Positions 11,400 through 24,005 of a DNA stretch of 64,000 nucleotides are shown here, piece by piece. Each line of letters starts with the position of its first letter. Position 1 is the stretch's first letter. The position numbers and the translations under genes were made by a program. The notes beneath the pieces are model-generated. The model did not search any database. It was not told the origin of the DNA and saw only the letters and a list, made by a program, of their open reading frames with translations. This stretch comes from Chlorocebus sabaeus (Eukaryota > Chordata > Mammalia > Primates > Cercopithecidae): assembly GCF_047675955.1 (NCBI RefSeq), contig NC_132923.1, forward strand, positions 91,633,137 through 91,697,136, read 5' to 3'.

Positions 11400-11681
11400 A
11401 GACAGAGTCTTGTTCTGTCACCCAGGCTGGAGTGCAGTGGAATGATCTGGGCTCACTACAGCCTCCACCTCCCAGGTTCCAGTGATTCTCCTGCCTCAGC
11501 CTCCTGGGTAGCTGGGATTATAGGCACGCGTCACCACGCCTGGCTAATTTTTGTATTTTTAGTAGAGATGGGATCTCACCACGTTGACCAGTCTGGTCTC
11601 GAACTCCTGACCTCAGGTGATCTGCCCACCTCAGCCTCCCAAAGTGCTGGGATTGCAGGTGTGAGCCATGGTGCCTGGCTG
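11366..11681 (-). mobile_element. Alu at the broken edge of the L1 5' end
   Basis: 33-base T run at left. No target duplication: left flank is old L1 ORF2, right flank young L1 ORF1. Confidence 0.95.
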
Positions 11682-11687
11682 GAGGAT

Positions 11688-13243
11688 AATATCTTGAAGA
11701 GTGTTTTCCAACTTGGTTCCATTCTTCCCATCACTTTCAGGTACACCAATCAGACGTAGATTTGGTCTTTTCACATAGTCCCATATTTCTTGGAGGCTTT
11801 GTTCGTTTCTTTTTACTCTTTTTCTCCAAACCTCCCTTCTCGCTTCATTTCATTCATTTGATCTTCAATCACTGATACCCTTTCTTCCACTTGATTGAAT
11901 CGGCTACTGAAGCTTGTGCATTTGTCACATAGTTCTCGTGCCATGGTTTTCAGCTCCATCAGGTCATTTAAGGACTTCTCTACACTGGTTATTCTAGTTA
12001 GCCATTTGTCTAATCTTTTTTCAAGGTTTTTAGCTTCTTTGCGATGGGTTCGAACTTCCTCCTTTAGCTCGGAGAAGTTTGATCATCTGAAGCCTTCTTC
12101 TCTCAACTCGTCAAAGTCATTCTCCGTCTGGCTTTGTTCCATTGCTGGCAAGGAGCTGCATTCCTTTGGAGGGGGAGAGGTGCCGATTTTTAGAATTTTC
12201 AGCTTTTCTGCTCTGTTTTTTCCCCATCTTTGCGGTTTTATCTACCTTTGGTCTTTGATGATGGTGACATACGGATGAGGTTTTGGTGTGATGTTCTTTC
12301 TGTTAGTTTTCCTTCTAACAGTCAGGACCCTCAGCTACAGGTCTGTTGGAGTTTGCTGGAGGTCCACTCCAGATGCTGTTTGCCTGGGTATCACCAGCAG
12401 AGGCTACAGAACAGCGAATATTGCTGAACAGCAAATGTTGCTGCCTGATTGTTCCTCTGGAAGTTTCGTCTCAGAGGGGTACCTGGCTGTATGAGGTGTC
12501 AGTCTGCCCCTACTGGAGGGTGCCTCCTAGTTAGGCTACTCGGGGGTCAGGGACCCACTTAGGGAGGCAGTCTGCCCTTTCTCAGATCTCAAACTCTATG
12601 CTGGGAGAACCACTACTCTCTTCAAAGCTGTCAGACAGAGACATTTAAGTCTGCAGAGGTTTCTGCTGCCTTTTGTTCAGCTATGCCTGTCCCCAGAAGT
12701 GGAGTCTACAGAGGCAGGCAGGCCTCCTTGAGCTGCGGTGGGCTCCAGCCAGTTTGAACTTCCTGACTGCTTTGTTTACCTACTCAAGCCTCAGCAATGG
12801 TGGGTGCCCCTCCCCCAGCCTTGCTGCCACCTTGCAGTTCGATCTCAGAGTGCTGTGCTACCAGTGAGCGAGGCTCCATGGGCGTGGGACTCTCCAAGCC
12901 AGGTGCGGGATATAATCTCCTGGTGTGCTGTTTGCTAAGACCATTGGAAAAGCGCAGTATTAGGGTGGGAGTGACACAAATTTTAGGTGCCAACTGTCAC
13001 AACTTCACTTGGGTAGGAAAGGTAATTCCCGGACCTCTTGCGCTTCCCTGGTGAGGCAATGCCTCACCCTTCTTCGGCTCACACTCGGTGCACTGCACCC
13101 ACTGTCCTACACCCACTGTCCGACAAGCCCCAGTGAGATGAACCCGGTACCTCTGTTGGAAATGCAGAAATCACCCGTCTTCTGCATCACTCATGCTGGG
13201 AGCTGTAGACTGGAGCTGTTCCTATTTGACCATTTTGGAGCCG
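11688..13243 (-). mobile_element. Primate L1 (L1PA-type) 5' end: 5' UTR and start of ORF1
   Basis: The right edge (gctgttcctatttgaccatt) is the reverse complement of the L1 5' terminus. About 1 kb of 5' UTR follows leftwards, then the ORF1 start codon at 12,227 (minus) and the coiled-coil region of ORF1 to the Alu junction at about 11,682. ORF1 carries frame breaks. The 5' UTR holds the L1 sense promoter (pointing left) and normally an antisense promoter (pointing right). The 3' four-fifths of the element is absent, the opposite of usual L1 truncation. Confidence 0.85.
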
Positions 13244-13650
13244 CCAAAAGTAATCAGTTTCTCCTACTGTTAACATCCTATATTACCATGGGACATATAT
13301 CACAACTAAGAAATCAACGTTGGTACATGACTATAAATTAAACATTTTATTAGCATTTCACCAGTTTTCTCCCCAAAGTCCTTTTGCTGTTTGAGGATCC
13401 TCTTCATGACACCACGTTACATTCTGTCATCATGTCTCCCTAGCCTCTTCTGGTCTGATAGTTTCTCTTACTTTGTTGTCCTTGATGACATTCACAGTTT
13501 TGAGAAGCACTGGCCAGGGTTTGTTTGTTTGTTTGTTTTTGCAAATGTCCCTCAATTTGTGTTTGTCTAGTGTTTTTCTCATGGTTAGACTGGGGTCATA
13601 GGTTTTGAAAAAAATCTCAGAGGTGAAATACCATTCTCATTCCATGATAT

Positions 13651-14285
13651 TGTGACTGAACCAGGCTTCTTCTTCCTGTCAGGCAGTATGTCAATCACTG
13701 AGATGATTAGTTTTGCAACAGAGAGTTTATTCATGAGGCAACCAAACAAGGATATGGGAAAACAGGTCTCAAATCTGCCTCCCTGAAGATGGAATTTAGG
13801 GATATGTATAGAATAGAGGAGCAAGATGGTCCAAAGCATGGAGAAAGGTGATTGTAGTAAGGAAAAGTGAGGTAATTGGTCATCTGTGCAAGCACGATCA
13901 GACTTCATGGCTCTTTGTAGAATATATGTTCGGAAAATTACAGCATTAGCATGATCTTAGGGTGGAGTTTTTGGCCCTCTGACATCAAAAGGTGACCATC
14001 AGATGCTCACACAGGCCCAGCTGAAAGTTTGGTGGTCTCGGCTGACTTGAACTGGACAAGAACTGACTCTCTAAGTTCCTGAAAAACAACTTAAGCAACA
14101 ATTACCATGGTGACCTATACATCAGAGATGTTATCTACAAGAAAGCTAGTGGACATTTAGTTATGTATTACTTAGCAATGTGACTTTTAGCTATATAGGT
14201 TTTAAAATCAACTAAAAGCAAATTAATAAAGACAAGCAAGGTACGTTAAATTTGGTGGGCCTAATCAGGTTAGTCCTCAGTTTCA
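13651..14285 (-). mobile_element. Solo ERV1-type LTR, family not named
   Basis: Termini tgtgac...tttca with a 4-bp duplication atat at 13,647-13,650 and 14,286-14,289, typical of class I ERVs. On the minus strand there is an AATAAA signal at 13,731-13,726 followed by a short R/U5-like end. 635 bp, inserted in an old L1 3' end. Confidence 0.65.
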
Positions 14286-14314
14286 ATATCAGGGGTACAT
14301 TGCCATTAACATGA

Positions 14315-16951
14315 GGTATTAGTCTTCTCTCACACTGCTATGAAGAAATACCAGAGACTGGGTAATTTATAAAGAAATGCGGTTTAATTGGCTGATAGTT
14401 CTGCAGACTGTATAGGAAGCATGGCAGCTTCTGGAGAGGCCTCAGGAAACTTATAATCATGGTGGAAGGTGAAGGGGAAGTGAGGCATCTCACATGGCCA
14501 GAGTAAGAGGAAGAGAGAGAGGGGGAAGGTGCTACACACTTTTAAACAACCAGATCTCGTGAGATCTCACTCACCATCATGAGAACAGCAACCAGGGTTA
14601 TGGTGTTAAGCTATCCATGAGAAACACTCCCATGATTCAATTACCTTCCACCAGGCCCCAACATTGGGGATTACAATTTGACATAAGATTTGGACAGGAA
14701 CACAGATCCAAACCATGTCATTCTACCCCCAGCCCCTCCCAAATCTCATGTCATTTTCACATTTCAAAGAACAACCCCATGCATTCCCAAAAGTCCCCCA
14801 AAATTTTAACTTATTCTAGCATTAACCCAAAGTCCAAAGTCCAAAGTCTCATCTGAAATGGGAAGTCCCTTCCACCTATGAGTCCATAAAATCAAAAACA
14901 AGTTAGTTATTTCCAGATACAGTGGGGGTATAGCTGTTGTGTAAATCAAGCTTGTCCAACCCATGGCCCATGAGCCACATGTAGCCCAGGACAGCTTTGG
15001 ATGTGGCTCAGCACAAATTTCTTAAAGAACTATGAGATATATTTTGCAATTTTTTTTTAGTTTATCAGCTCTTGTTAGTGTCAGTGTATTTTATGTGTGG
15101 ACCAAGACAATTCTTCTTCCCCTGTGGCTCAGGGAAGCCAAAAGGTTGAACATCCCTGGGGTAAATACTCCTATTTCAAAAGGGAGAAATCAGCCAAAAG
15201 AAAGGGGCTACAGGCACCACGCAAGTCCAAAACCCAGCAGGGTAACCATTAAATCTTAAAGCTCCAAAATAATCTCCTTTGAATTCATGTCTCACATCCA
15301 GGGCACTCTGATGCAAGGGAAGGGGCTCCCAAGGCCTTGGGCAGCTCTGCACCTGTGGCTTTGCTGGTTCAGCCCCCAGAACAGTGGCTCTCAGGGGCTG
15401 GCATTGAGTGCCTATGGCTTTCCAGGCACAGGGTGCAAGCTGCCAGTGGATCTACCATTCCAGGGTCTGGTTCTCACAGCTCCACTAGGCAGTGCCCCAG
15501 TGGGGACTCTGTGTGGGGTCCAACCTCACATTTTCCCTCTGCATCACCCTAGAAGAGGTTCTCCCTGAGGGCTGCACTCCTGCAGCAGGCTTCTGTGTGG
15601 ACATACAGGGTTTTCCATACATCCTCTGAAATCTAGGCAGAGGCGCCCAAGCCTCAACTTGTGTATTCTGTGCACCTGTAGGCTTAACACCATGTGCAAG
15701 CTGTCAAGACTTATGACTTGCACTCTCTGAAGCAGTGGCCCAAGCTGTACTTAGGCCCTTTTGAGCCACAGCTGGAGCTAGAGTGACTGGGACACAGGGA
15801 GAAGTGTCCCAAGGCTGCCCTGTGCCTGGCCCACAAACCATTTTGTCCTCCTAGACCTCCAGGCCTGTGATGGGAGGGGATGCCTTGAGGGTCTCTGAAA
15901 TGCCTTTGAAGCTCTTCCCCCATTGTCTTGGATGTTATCACTTGGCTCCTCTTTACTTATGAAAATTTCTGCAGCCTGCTTGAATTCCTTTCCTGAAAAT
16001 GGGCCTTTCTTTTCTACCACATGGCCAGGCTGCAAATTTTCCAACCTTTAATGCTCTGCTTCCCCTTTAAATATAAGTTTTGGTTTTAAGTCATTTCTTT
16101 ATTCATACATATGAGCTATAGGTTGTTATAAGCAGCCAAGCCACGCCTTGAACACTTTTCTGCTTAGAAATTTCTTCCACCAGATACCCTAAATCATCTC
16201 TTTCAAGTTCAAAATTCCCCTAGGGCAGGGGCACAATCCAACCAAGCTCTTTGCTAAAGCATAGCAAAAGTGACCTTTGCTCCAGTTCCCAATAAGTTCC
16301 ACATTTCCATATGAGACCTCCTCAGCCTGTCCAATCTCTGTCCATGTCACTATCAGCATTTTGGTCACAACTATTCAACAAGTCTCTAGAACATTCCAAA
16401 TTTTCCCTCATTATCTTTTCTTCTTCTGAGGCCTCCACACTTTTCCAACCTCTGCCTGTTACCCTGCCAGTTCCAAAGTTGTTTCCACATTTTAAGGTGT
16501 CTTTATAGCAATGCCCCATTCCTTGATACCAATTTTCTGTATTAGTCTGTTCTTGCACTGCTATAAAGAAATACCTGAGACTGGGTAATTTATAAAGACA
16601 GGAGGTTTAATTGGCTCATGGTTCTGCAGGCTGTACAGGAAGCATAGCAGCTTCTTGGGAGACTTCAGAAAGCTTCCAATTATGGTGGAAGGCAAAGGGA
16701 GAGCAGGCATGTCACATGGTGAAAGCAGGAGCAAGAAAGAGAGGGAAAGGAGGTGCCACACACTTTTAAATGACCAGGTCTCACAAGAACTCACTCACTA
16801 TTATGAGGACAGCACCAAAATGATGGTGCCAAACCATTCACAAGAAGTTCACCCCCATCATATAATCACCTCCCACCAGGCACCACCTCCAACATTGGGG
16901 ATTACAATTCAGCATGAGATTTGGGCCGGGACACAGATCCAAACCACATCA
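14315..16951 (-). mobile_element. Complete MST-type MaLR provirus
   Basis: LTRs at 14,315-14,720 and 16,538-16,951 (about 410 bp each, minus) flank a MaLR internal region of about 1.8 kb. The 5-bp duplication catga is intact at 14,310-14,314 and 16,952-16,956. A 212-bp hAT element sits inside at 14,947-15,158. Internal frames such as 15,778-16,044 (minus) are short, disrupted gag-like relics. The flanks on both sides continue the same old L1 tail, showing the insertion site was in that L1. Confidence 0.9.
14947..15158 (-). mobile_element. MER30-like hAT DNA transposon
   Basis: Ends caagcttgtcc...catccctg with a near-perfect 8-bp target duplication (gtgtaaat at 14,939-14,946 and gggtaaat at 15,159-15,166), as expected for hAT elements. 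Non-autonomous; sequence resembles MER30. It inserted into the MST provirus, so it is younger than that. Confidence 0.7.
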
Positions 16952-17127
16952 CATGACCTGTCAGTGATGACATTAACCTTGATAAACAAGCTGAGTTAGT
17001 ATTTGACAGGTTTCCTTACTATATAGTTGTCCCCCACTGCTCCTTTCTTGTTGCATTTAAAAGTTTTTAAATGGAATATAAAATGAAATGGAAAACTAAA
17101 TGAAGCTTTATTAAATATCATGGGGGA

Positions 17128-17430
17128 TGTGCAGGAGCAATGACTCATACCTATTTTCCCAGCACTTTGGGACGCTGAGGCAGGTGGATCACTCGAGCTC
17201 AGGAGTTCAATCCCATCCTGGGCAACATGGCAAAACCCTGTCTCTACAAAAACAAAAATTAACTAGGTACAGTGGCGGGTACCTGTAGTCCCAGATACTT
17301 GGGAGGCTGAGATGGGAGGATCACTGGAGCCTGGGAGGCAGAGGTTGCATTGAGCCAACATCATGTCACTGTACTCCAGCCTGGGTGATAGGAGTGAAAC
17401 CCTATATTCTACCCCGCCAAAAAAAAATAC
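17128..17430 (+). mobile_element. Alu, old
   Basis: Diverged, AluJ-like. Confidence 0.85.
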
Positions 17431-17677
17431 CATGGGGGGAAATTATGTTGTTGGAACTTAGGTTATTCACTATTCACCAAAAGTTTGTCATAAAGAAATT
17501 GGCATTACTTTTTATCCATTAATATTTTAGTGTCTGAGCATATTTGGCCTTATCACTTCCCTTGGTTTTAACTACCATCTGTAAGTTGATGACTCATAAA
17601 TCTTCCCAGGTCCTGATCACTCCCTGGATCTGAAACCACCTTTGCAGAATTATAAGTAACGAGAGATAAATCTTTTC

Positions 17678-17987
17678 TTTTCTTTTTTTTTTTCTTTGTG
17701 AGACAGGGTCTTGCTCTGTCACCCAGGCTGGAGTGCAGTGGTGCAATCTTGGTTCACTGTGACCTCTGCCCCCCGTGTTCAAGCAATTCTCCTGCCTCAG
17801 TGTCCCAAGTAGCTGGGATTACAGTTGCACGCCACCATGCTCAGCTAATTTTTGTATTTTTTTTTTAAGTAGAGACAGGGTTTCGCCATGTTGGCTAGGC
17901 TGGTCTCAAACTCCTGACCTCAAGTGATCTGCCTGCCTCAGCTTCCCAAAGTGCTGGGATTACAGACATGAGCCATCACTCCAGGCC
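17678..17987 (-). mobile_element. Alu
   Basis: Full length. Confidence 0.93.
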
Positions 17988-17988
17988 A

Positions 17989-19040
17989 GTAATGAGATAC
18001 AAATCTAACATGACCGATTGCATCTTGCTTCTAATCTCACAGGCTAAATTGCATTTTGCTTATTCTGGTATGGAGGCCAAGATAACTATGAGAGGAATTT
18101 AGTTTATAGTTAAACTTTGAGGCAAGGAAAACTGACCCCCTTCCATGTTTGGAGATTGAAGATGCTTTCATAAAACAAGATTAGAATCACGGTAGGGACT
18201 TGAACTTTGCTAAAGAATAGGCATAGTTAAACAATAACCTGTCATTGTTTAGCTTTCTTTTCTCCTCTCCTCTCCTCTCCTCTTCTTTTCTTTTTGAGAC
18301 AGAGTTTTGCTCTTGTTGCCCAGGCTGGAGTGCAGTGGCACAGTCTCGGCTCACTGCAACCTCTGCCTCCCAGGTTCAAGAAATTCTCCTGCCTCGGCCT
18401 CCCAAGTAGCTGGGATTACAGGTATGCACCACCACACCCGGCTAACTTTGTATTTTTGGTAGAGATGGGGTTTTACTATGTTGGCTAGGCTGGTCTCAAA
18501 CTCCTGACCTCAGGTGATCCACCCACCTCAGCCTCCCAAAGTGCTGGGATTACAGGTGTGAGCCACTGTGCCCAGACAAGCTTGCTTTTCTATAAGTTGC
18601 TTGCTGTCCCAGAGTCATGTAACTGGAGGTCACAAGATTTGTAACTTCCCCAACTACTCAAATGGATTAACATCACTATTTGTAAAACCTAAAGAACTAG
18701 TCTTTGAGATATTTTTCAGATTTAGCATTTTGGCAGCGTAAGAGATGCTACCTGGTCCTGAGACACCCCCCTCCCAGGAACTGATTAGACTGTGCAAAGA
18801 CAATTTAAACACTCCTGTGATTTTATCCCCAGCCAATCAGTTGTTTCAGTTCCCTAGACCCCTGTCTGCCAAAATGCCCTTAAAAACCCTAGCCTCCAAA
18901 TTGTTGGGGACGTGAATTTGAGAAATGCCTCCTGTCCTGCTTGGCTGGTCCTGTGATATTAAACTCTTTCTTTTCAGCATTATCTGCTGTTCTCAGTGCA
19001 TTGGCTTTTCTGGGCAGCAGGCAAGAGCCCATCAGGCTGT
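17989..19040 (+). mobile_element. Probable ERV1 LTR split by an Alu
   Basis: After an Alu at 18,293-18,578 is removed, the remaining 760 bp ends with an ATTAAA signal (about 18,957), a T-rich U5-like stretch and 'ttttctgggcagcaggcaag'. Resembles MER4-group LTRs; family not certain. Confidence 0.5.
18293..18576 (-). mobile_element. Alu inside an ERV1 LTR
   Basis: Preceded by a (ctcct)n stretch instead of a clean T run. Confidence 0.93.
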
Positions 19041-19136
19041 GGGAGGTTGGCTACTTAATGTATTCAATCTCCTATAAAATATTTCCCCTGTGAAGTTTCA
19101 GAGACACTTCAAGTTCAATGTACCCTAAGCTGAACT

Positions 19137-19440
19137 TTTTTTTTTTTTTTTTTTTTTTGAGACGGAGTCTCGCTCTGTCGCCCAGGCTGGAGCGCAGTGG
19201 CCGGATGTCTGCTCACTGCAAGCTCTGCCTCCCGGGTTTACGCCATTCTCCTGCCTCAGCCTCCCAAGTAGCTGGGACTACAGATGCCCGCCACCTCGCC
19301 CGGCTATTTTTTTGTATTTTTTCCTAGAGACGGGGTTTCACCGGGTTAGCCAGGATGGTCTCGATCTCCTGACCTCGTGATCCGCCCGTCTTGGCCTCCC
19401 AAAGTGCTGGGATTACAGGCTTGAGCCACCGCGCCCAGCC
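19137..19440 (-). mobile_element. AluY, cercopithecine type
   Basis: Duplication agctgaacttttt on both sides. Confidence 0.97.
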
Positions 19441-19559
19441 AGCTGAACTTTTTGTGTCCCCTCCATCAATCTCTGCATGACCCACATCTTCTCCTCCAGT
19501 GTTCTCTAGCTCAGTGAATGGAACCAAATCTATCCATTTACCTGAGCCAAAAACCCACC

Positions 19560-20540
19560 CTCCGCCTTACAACCTGAGTGATCTTTCTAAAACATTAAGT
19601 CTGTCTATATCACCACTGCCATGTCTAAAATATTAAATCCTCTCTCAAGACTTCTATTTCCCTCTTTGGTTTCAACTTTTACCATTCCTGGGCTTGTTCT
19701 CTACCCTTATAAGCACCAAATGACCTGTGGTTCATTGAGCATACCCTGTGGTTTATGCCTCTGTATTTTTGTTCAGGCTAAATACAGAGTTCCCTCTTCC
19801 ACCTCTGTCTGCCCACTATCTTCTTATCCTTCAAGATTCAGCCCAACATTTTATCTCTGTAAACTTCAAGACATCTAGCCACATTCAGTCTTCCTCACTA
19901 GACTGTAAGTTCCTGAGGGTAGGTACCATATATGGTTCATCTGTTTGTTTGTTTGCTTGTTTGTTTTTGAGATGGAGTCTCGTTTTGTCACCCAGGCTGG
20001 AGTGCAGTGGCATGATGTTGGCTCACTGCAACCTCTGCCTCCCGGGTTCAAGTGATTCTCCTGCCCCAGCCTCCTGAGTAGCTGGGACTACGGGCATGAG
20101 CCATCATGTCTGACTAATTTTTGGACTTTTGGTACAGACGGAGTTTCACTATGTTGGCCAGGCTGGTTTCAAACTCCTGACCTCAGGTGATCCATCACCT
20201 CGGCCTCCCAAAGTGCGTAAGCCACCACACCTGGCCTATGGTTCATCTTTGTAGCCCACCATCCCCACCCTACTCAATATAGTACCTGCCAGTCAGACTG
20301 AAGTCGCTCAGGAAATGTTTGGGACCCAGTTTCCACTGGGCTCCTTTGACACTTAAAGCCGATATTACATTTTATTATTGTTATTATTAATCAAAATGCC
20401 TGGTACCTCACCAAGGAGGTGAGCTCCGGGAAGACAGGATCTTGAGTCTTATTCATGCTAAAGGACCAGTGTTTGGAACACAATAGGTACTAAGTGAGTA
20501 TTTCTTGGATGAATGATCAGAGCAGGAACATTTAAAATTG
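19560..20540 (+). repeat. L2 fragment, split by an Alu
   Basis: 'tccttcaagattcagcccaa', 'agactgtaagttcctgaggg' and the final 'acacaataggtactaagtga' follow the L2 3' consensus in order, with the Alu at 19,966-20,236 between. Confidence 0.6.
19966..20236 (-). mobile_element. Alu inside L2
   Basis: Short deletion near its 5' end ('aaagtgcgtaagcc'). Confidence 0.93.
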
Positions 20541-21924
20541 AATTGCTTTTTTCATGACTCTTCAACCAAACATTGGCCAAACCATCCTGAGGGAAGTTTG
20601 GTCTCCTTTGTCAATCTACTTAAGAACAAAAGAAATACATAGCTGAAAATTGTGTAAAAATGGCTAAATTGGTAATGTGAGCATCACTAGGTGAAAAGTT
20701 TCAAAGCCAGGTTATTTCTCATAAATGGAACATTACAAAATAGGCATCAATTTTCCTTAGCCACGTACAGTAATAGGCAATTAAATAGTTTTAAGCTCAT
20801 GCCTAAAGCATTGCTGTTTAGAAAAGTAAGACAGGTAACTGTAAAGTTTCAAAATCCAGCAAGTAAAATCAGGAACACTCCCAGAATTGAGTCTAGAGGA
20901 GACTGAGTGTCAGAAGAGAGTCTGGCAATTAGGAGAGGAAGTGCCTGGCATGTAAAAGGAGAATCTGGCAAGGGAGGGACAGGTGACTAATCAATTACCA
21001 CAGATTCCGCCCGCCATTGTCTGAACTTTGGAAATAAGTTGATGAGGTTTGGATTTAATAAACATTAAAATTCTAAGAACACTTAAAAACTGCCCAGGGA
21101 GGCTGTGGAACCATCATCATATGAGTAGATGTCTAAGGCTAGACCAGACACCCATCTATTATGGATGGTGTGAGACTACCACATCCATCCTGCTAACACA
21201 GAGAGAAGTTAATTACCCTGCAGATCTTCATTCCAAACTTTTGAAAGGTAGAGAGAGGTTAAATGGTGCTGCTAACTTTCATTCTGCTGTTTCATCACAG
21301 ATTCCCTGCTATTAATTCAGATACAATTGACTAGCATTTTCTCTAAACAAAAGAAGAGATTTAATGGTTAATCTTTTCATAAACATTGCTATCCAATCTG
21401 TATACACCTTTATATATATATATTGCCCAACATTTAAATACCCCTATACACAGTAAAATTTCACTAGGTAAGTTTGCTTGGAATTTGCAATATTTTGAAC
21501 GGGGTCAGGTTAAAGTTAAACTTTGCTTAGCAAACCCCTCCCATTGTATGTTAAAATTCATATTTTAAACAAAATTTGGGAGTACATAAGATGATAAGTT
21601 TCCTTGAAGAATTAAAAAAACTGGAAACCAAAGCGATGGTTACCCTAAAATTGCAACAGCAATTTTAGGAGAGATTGTTCCAAGGTTTAGCTCCCCACTA
21701 GATTCTGAACTTCCATGAGGGCAAGGGCCTTGGTTTGTTTGCCAGGCATTCCCACCATTCAGCCTAGGACTTGGCACATAAAGGGTACACAGTGAATTTT
21801 CTGATAAAATTAATCAATCAAAGAAAACATGCTGAGATTTGGGAGCCCTGCCTTAGGACATAGTGAGAAATATATTAGGGGGAGTTTTACTTAGTTTGTA
21901 CCCAGTTACACCAATTATTGAGAA
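20541..21924. other. Unassigned intergenic
   Basis: AT-rich. A faint L2-like stretch at 21,735-21,800 is the only thing seen. Confidence 0.45.
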
Positions 21925-22065
21925 ATGTGTGATCTAGGACAAGTCATTCAACCTCCCAGAGCCTTAGTTTTCTCATCTGTAAAGTGAAGCTAGTGATAAT
22001 ACATATTGTATAGAGTTATTGCAAGGATTTAGTGAGATAATGTATGGTCCTACTGTACATTAGAT
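21925..22065 (+). repeat. MIR fragment
   Basis: 'tgtgatctaggacaagtcat' and 'tttctcatctgtaaagtgaa' are the MIR core. Confidence 0.7.
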
Positions 22066-22092
22066 ACTTAGATACAAAGTCTTACTATAAGA

Positions 22093-22307
22093 CAGGGTTT
22101 CTCAACCTCAGCAGCGTTGACATTTTCAGCTGGATGGTTCGTTGCTGTGGGGTACTGTCCTGTGCATTGTTGTTTAGCAGCATCTCTGGCCCCTACCCAC
22201 TGGATGCCAGTAGTCCCCCAACAACCCAGTTGTGATAGCCAAAAATGTCTCCAGATATTGCCAAATGTGACCTGGAAGGCAAAATTGCCTCTTGTTGAGA
22301 ACCACTG
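22093..22307 (+). mobile_element. hAT-type non-autonomous DNA transposon
   Basis: Terminal inverted repeats cagggtttctcaac / gttgagaaccactg and an 8-bp duplication (ctataaga 22,085-22,092; ctataacg 22,308-22,315, 6 of 8). Family name uncertain. Confidence 0.75.
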
Positions 22308-22315
22308 CTATAACG

Positions 22316-22769
22316 TTAGGGTAATTAATGTGTTTTTGGTACGAGGATAGACAAATAGATCCATGGAACAGAAGAGAGAGACTAAAAACATACCCATGCA
22401 TATAGGGAGTGTGATCCATGATAGAGATGGAATTACATCTCAGTGGAGAAGGGATAGGCTCTTTACTAAATGGTGCTGGAGCAACTGATTGAAAAAAATA
22501 CAATTCTATCCCACATTATTCATATAAACTTTTACAAGAAAATGTAGGAAATATCTTTATTGTTTCAGAGTAAGAAGGATTTCTTACACAGGACACAAAA
22601 AGCACAAAACATGCAAGAAAAGGTTGATACGTTTTATATTTAAAACTACATATATCAATGGCATCATAGACAAAGTCAAAAGCTAAGTGGTGAATTGGAA
22701 GAAAAGATTTGTGACACAGATATTCAACAAAAGATATCTATTAAGAATGTAATGAAGTACCAATTAATA
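22316..22769. other. Possible old L1, not certain
   Basis: 'ccatggaacagaagagagag' and 'aaatggtgctggagcaactg' look like + strand L1 ORF2 text; the rest is too diverged to be sure. Confidence 0.5.
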
Positions 22770-23205
22770 CCTAAACACCAACTACTGTAACAAATTATCA
22801 AAACTGGGTAGCCTAAAACCACAGAAATTCATCCTATCTCAGTTCTGGTGTCCACAAGTCCAAAATCAAGGTGTTAGCAGCGCTGGTTTCTTCTGGAGGC
22901 TCTAAGGGAGAATCATTCTGTGCTCCTCCCCTAGCTCCTAGTGGTTGCCACCAATCTTTGGCCTTTCTTGGCTTGTAGCTGCATCACCTCAATCTCTGCC
23001 TCTGTCTTCACATAGCCTTCTTTCCTGTGTTTGTCTGTGCCTTCAAATGTGCTTCTTAGAAGGATGCTAGTCATAGTTAGTGCCCACCCTAATCTAATAT
23101 GACCTCATCTTCACTTGATTCCATTTGCAAAGACCCTATTTCCAAATAAGATCACATTCTGAGGTTCCTGTGGACATGGATTTTGAGGGATATTCAACCC
23201 TGTAG
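22770..23205 (-). mobile_element. MLT1-like MaLR LTR
   Basis: 'aacaaattatcaaaactggg' through 'gaccctatttccaaataaga' is a diverged reverse-complement MLT1 LTR. No clear target duplication. Confidence 0.55.
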
Positions 23206-23294
23206 AGTCTGCCCTTCAGCCCCTCAAATTCACATATGTCTCATGTACAAAATACATTCATCCCATCTCAACATATCCAGAAGTCTTAACTAAT

Positions 23295-23690
23295 TCCAGC
23301 ATCAACTGTTTTTTTCCTTTTTTTTAACAATCTTTTTCTTTCTCTCTTTCTTTCCTTCCCTCCCTCCCTCCCCCCACCCTCCCTCCCTCCCTTTCTTCCT
23401 TCTTTCCTTTCTTTTTCTTTCTTTCTTTTTCTCCTTCTCTCTCTCTCCTTCCCTTCCTCCCTTCCTTCCTCCCTCCCTCCCTTCCTTCCTCCCTCCCTCC
23501 TTCCCTTCCTTCCTTCCTTCCTTCCTCCCTCCCTCCCTCCCTCCCTCCTTCCCTTCCCTTCCGTTTCCTTCCTTCCTTCCTTCCTTCCTTCCTTCCTTCC
23601 TTCCTTCCTTCCTTCCTTCCTTCCTTCCTCTCTCCCTCCCTCCCTCCTTTCCTTCCTCTCTCCCTCTGTCTCTCTTTCTTTCACAGACAG
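23295..23690 (+). repeat. Polypyrimidine tract with (TTCC)n and (CCCT)n arrays
   Basis: About 395 bases almost purely C and T, including a perfect (TTCC)n stretch at about 23,566-23,627. Minus-strand frames here give only Lys/Glu/Gly/Arg repeats and are not genes. Confidence 0.95.
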
Positions 23691-23840
23691 GGTCCCACTC
23701 TGTCACCTAGGCTGGACTGCAGTGGCATGATCATATCTCGAACTCCTGGGCTGAAGTGATCCTCCTGTCTCAGCCTCCCAAGCAGGTGGGACTACAGGCA
23801 CATGCCACTATGCCAAGCTAATTTTTAAATTTTTATTAAA
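23681..23840 (-). mobile_element. Alu, partial, old
   Basis: One monomer, next to the polypyrimidine tract that probably grew from its tail. Confidence 0.8.
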
Positions 23841-23847
23841 AAATTAA

Positions 23848-23966
23848 AACAGTGGCTCATGCCTGTAATCCCAGCACTTTGGGAGGCTGAGGCAGGAGGA
23901 TCACTGAGCCCAGGAGTTTGAGACCAGCCTGGGCAACATAGGGAGACCCCATGTCCACTAAATACA

Positions 23967-24005
<39 letters not shown>

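Larger units (their letters stand above)
13250..17030 (-). mobile_element. Old L1 3' tail (L1ME-like) carrying nested LTR elements
   Basis: Pieces at about 13,250-13,646, 14,290-14,309 and 16,957-17,030 read as one diverged L1 3' end ('tcatgtctccctagcctctt' ... 'gatgacattaaccttgataa'). A second copy of the same tail lies at 27,790-28,300. Confidence 0.55.

Noticed and set aside
23286..23706. Minus-strand frames of 132-134 residues rich in Lys, Glu, Gly and Arg
   Set aside because: They are translations of the simple polypyrimidine repeat.
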